From an uncultured Leptotrichia sp. (GTDB lineage: Bacteria > Fusobacteriota > Fusobacteriia > Fusobacteriales > Leptotrichiaceae), in assembly GCA_937925095.1 (NCBI GenBank), contig CALEXX010000049.1, positions 1-41,819 on the forward strand: a stretch of 41,819 nt of DNA, given 5' to 3'. A program made the position numbers and the translations under genes. Positions within the stretch are counted from its first letter, which is position 1, and each line of letters opens with the position of its first letter. The notes under the pieces are model-generated. The model did not search any database, was not told the origin of the DNA, and saw only the letters and a list, made by a program, of their open reading frames with translations. Below, one piece after another: positions 40,207-41,819 of this stretch.

Positions 40207-41819
40207 ATGGCAGAAAAGCAAAAAATGAAATTCTGGTCAATAGTGTTACTTACAATAAATTCAATAATAGGAACAGGGATATTCCTGTCTCCTGGAAGTG
40301 TGGCAAAATTATCGGGAAGTTTAGCCCCTTGGATTTATCTATGTGCAGCAGTATTTGCTTCTGTATTGGCAATAACTTTTGCATCAGCGGCAAAATACGT
40401 TACAAAGAATGGAGCGGCATACGCCTATTCAAAAGCGGCATTTGGAGAAAATACAGGTCTATATGTGGGAATTACAAGATTCGTTGCGGCAAGTATTGCA
40501 TGGGGAGTTATGGCTACAGGAGTAGTAAAAACAACTCTTTCCATATTTGGTTATGACAGTAATAACACTTTATATATAACAATTGGATTTCTTGTTTTAA
40601 TGATAATTCTTATGATTATAAATTTAACTGGAACTGGAATACTTACATTCGTAAGTGATCTTTCCACAATAGGAAAACTTTTAGCTCTTGGAATTACAAT
40701 TATTGCTGGGATTATTATCTTGATTCAGACAGGGCACACTAGTCTTTCTGAAATAAATTTACTTAAAGATGCTTCAGGAGAAAATTTAATCCCAAGCATA
40801 ACAGTTACAGGTTTTGTTACAGCAGTAATATCGGCGTTTTATGCATTTACAGGATTTGAAAGTATCGGAAGTGGAGCAAGTGACATGGAAAACCCTGAAA
40901 AGAACTTACCACGTGCAATACCTCTGGCAATAGGAATTGTAGCGGCTGTATATTTTGGAATAGTTCTTGTTTCAATGTTTATAGATCCTAAAGCACTTAT
41001 TACTTCTAAAGAAGTTGTTGTTCTGGCTTCAGTTTTCAAAAGTAAGCTTATTTCAAATATAATAATATATGGAGCACTTGTTTCAATGTTTGGTATAAAC
41101 GTAGCGGCATCATTCCATACTCCAAGAATATTTGAAGCAATGGCAAAGGAAAAACAGATTCCTGCATATTTTGATAAGCGTACAAGTAACGGAGTGCCTA
41201 TGAGAGCCTTCTGTATAACAGCATTGCTGGCTATAGTAATACCAATGGCATTTGGTTATAATATGATGGGAATAATGATAATCAGCTCAATTTCAAGATT
41301 TATTCAGTTTATAGTAGTTCCTTTAGGAGTAATTGCATTCTTTTATGGAAAAAATAAAGAAGAAGTACTAAAGCGCTGCTATCTTATCTACCCTGAGCAT
41401 ATTGTGTACAAACTTGCAAAGTTAAGTTCTATTTTGTCAGCCGGACATATAGCTGTGGAAGATGTAACTTTGATACAAAGAGCGGCAGCCGATAACAGTT
41501 TGTCCGATATATACAAGGCAAATATTTTGTCAAAGCTTATTGACTACTTAAGGGAGGACAGCAAGACCCCTTCAGGTCCTGATATATGGAATGTAAGCAA
41601 TAATCATGAATTCCTTTTAAGAACCAGTGTAGATACTCATATTTCGGTAGCGGACAGAGGTAAGATATGCGATACACTTATTAATTTGGGCTATATAAGC
41701 GAAAGTTACCAAATGATACAGATGCTGGGTATAGAGGTAATTAGTCCTGACAGTGCTAGAAGGCTTTGCAACAAACTTATAAGTGATAAGTCAAAGTACG
41801 ACCCTAATGTTATAAAGTA
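40207..41819 (+). CDS. APC-family amino-acid permease, runs off the window with an anomalous tail
   Basis: The frame starts one base after the hydrolase stop. KFWSIVLLTINSIIGTGIFL, then SPGSVAKLSG, is the classic APC helix 1. Further helices follow, including FYAFTGFESIGSGASDMENP (helix 6 with the E-N-P motif), FHTPRIFEAMAKEKQIPAYF and IQFIVVPLGVIAFFYGKNKE. About 388 residues look like a normal permease up to about position 41370. The last two helices expected in such proteins are missing. The frame instead continues into a soluble sequence of different codon use (see the next entry). The transported amino acid is unknown. Confidence 0.8.
   Translation, partial: MAEKQKMKFWSIVLLTINSIIGTGIFLSPGSVAKLSGSLAPWIYLCAAVFASVLAITFASAAKYVTKNGAAYAYSKAAFGENTGLYVGITRFVAASIAWGVMATGVVKTTLSIFGYDSNNTLYITIGFLVLMIILMIINLTGTGILTFVSDLSTIGKLLALGITIIAGIIILIQTGHTSLSEINLLKDASGENLIPSITVTGFVTAVISAFYAFTGFESIGSGASDMENPEKNLPRAIPLAIGIVAAVYFGIVLVSMFIDPKALITSKEVVVLASVFKSKLISNIIIYGALVSMFGINVAASFHTPRIFEAMAKEKQIPAYFDKRTSNGVPMRAFCITALLAIVIPMAFGYNMMGIMIISSISRFIQFIVVPLGVIAFFYGKNKEEVLKRCYLIYPEHIVYKLAKLSSILSAGHIAVEDVTLIQRAAADNSLSDIYKANILSKLIDYLREDSKTPSGPDIWNVSNNHEFLLRTSVDTHISVADRGKICDTLINLGYISESYQMIQMLGIEVISPDSARRLCNKLISDKSKYDPNVIK
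41372..41819 (+). other. compositionally foreign segment, unrecognised protein in frame with the permease
   Basis: From about 41372 the sequence has many C-ending codons (CGC, TGC, GCC, GAC, TAC, AAC) and a visibly higher GC content than anything before it. The frame stays open to the window end (149 codons), but the product (RCYLIYPEHIVYKLAKLSSI, then LIQRAAADNSLSDIYKAN and later NNHEFLLRTSVDTHIS) is hydrophilic and not permease-like. I do not recognise it. Its style resembles a large-phage or other foreign protein. It is probably a contig misjoin or a recombination end. Confidence 0.6.

Noticed and set aside
1..41819. CRISPR arrays, tRNA, rRNA and intact insertion sequences
   Set aside because: No regularly spaced direct repeats, cloverleaf-like segments, rRNA signatures or complete transposase genes were seen by reading. 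A tRNA or CRISPR scan was not run.

Overview
The window is AT-rich, compact, single-copy bacterial chromosome. The genes are mostly on the + strand with strong AGGAGG-type ribosome sites. The content suggests an anaerobic or fermentative low-GC bacterium: oxygen-sensitive glycyl radical chemistry, PTS sugar uptake, SufU/SufS, a secondary-alcohol dehydrogenase and a complete riboflavin operon. My best guess is Fusobacteriota (Leptotrichia/Sebaldella-like), with a clostridial Firmicute as the alternative. That is an inference from style and gene set, because no rRNA or tRNA is present. No CRISPR array, intact insertion sequence or integrase was seen.

Layout. 0-7 kb holds small accessory genes: the end of a metallo-hydrolase, four GNAT-type acetyltransferases or relatives, a radical SAM/DNA-metabolism pair (TIGR03916/TIGR03915 type), a DUF1697 protein, a HEAT-repeat protein, a SUKH protein, and a small ORF interrupted by an in-frame TGA. 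7.2-11.3 kb looks like a small defence/stress patch: an antitoxin plus frameshifted GNAT toxin, an unknown acidic protein, a WYL regulator behind a consensus promoter, and a PUA/EVE-like plus Mrr-type nuclease fusion. 11.6-16 kb is an iron-type ABC importer (lipoprotein, fused permease, ATPase) followed by an orphan cobU and a lipoprotein with an internal duplication. 17-20.7 kb carries a membrane acyltransferase, a zinc secondary-alcohol dehydrogenase and a CobW-type GTPase. 21-25.5 kb carries a DIP1984-family gene and an FMN-riboswitch-controlled ribH-ribD-ribE-ribBA operon. 25.8-27.5 kb is sufS-sufU on the minus strand.

27.6-37.9 kb is the most interesting region, a sugar-catabolic cluster. 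It has a RpiR regulator, a GatZ/KbaZ-like protein, a PHP phosphatase, a fructose-type PTS with separate IIA, IIB and IIC, a DeoR regulator, a PflD-sized glycyl radical enzyme with a GCVE active site, a compact activating enzyme and a fructose-6-phosphate-aldolase-type protein. The GRE + activase + FSA + Frw-like PTS set parallels E. coli pflD-pflC-fsaB-frw. There the GRE opens 1,5-anhydrohexitol 6-phosphates and FSA cleaves the resulting 1-deoxyfructose 6-phosphate ('anhydroglycolysis'). The added GatZ-like and PHP proteins suggest a variant with a different entry sugar. The PTS and GRE promoters share 20 of 21 bases, which argues that they are co-regulated.

38.2-41.8 kb has a trans-sulfuration PLP enzyme, a class I glutamine-amidotransferase-type hydrolase and an APC amino-acid permease. 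The permease frame runs off the end, but from about position 41372 base and codon use change sharply and the permease similarity stops. This may be a contig misjoin or a real recombination end.
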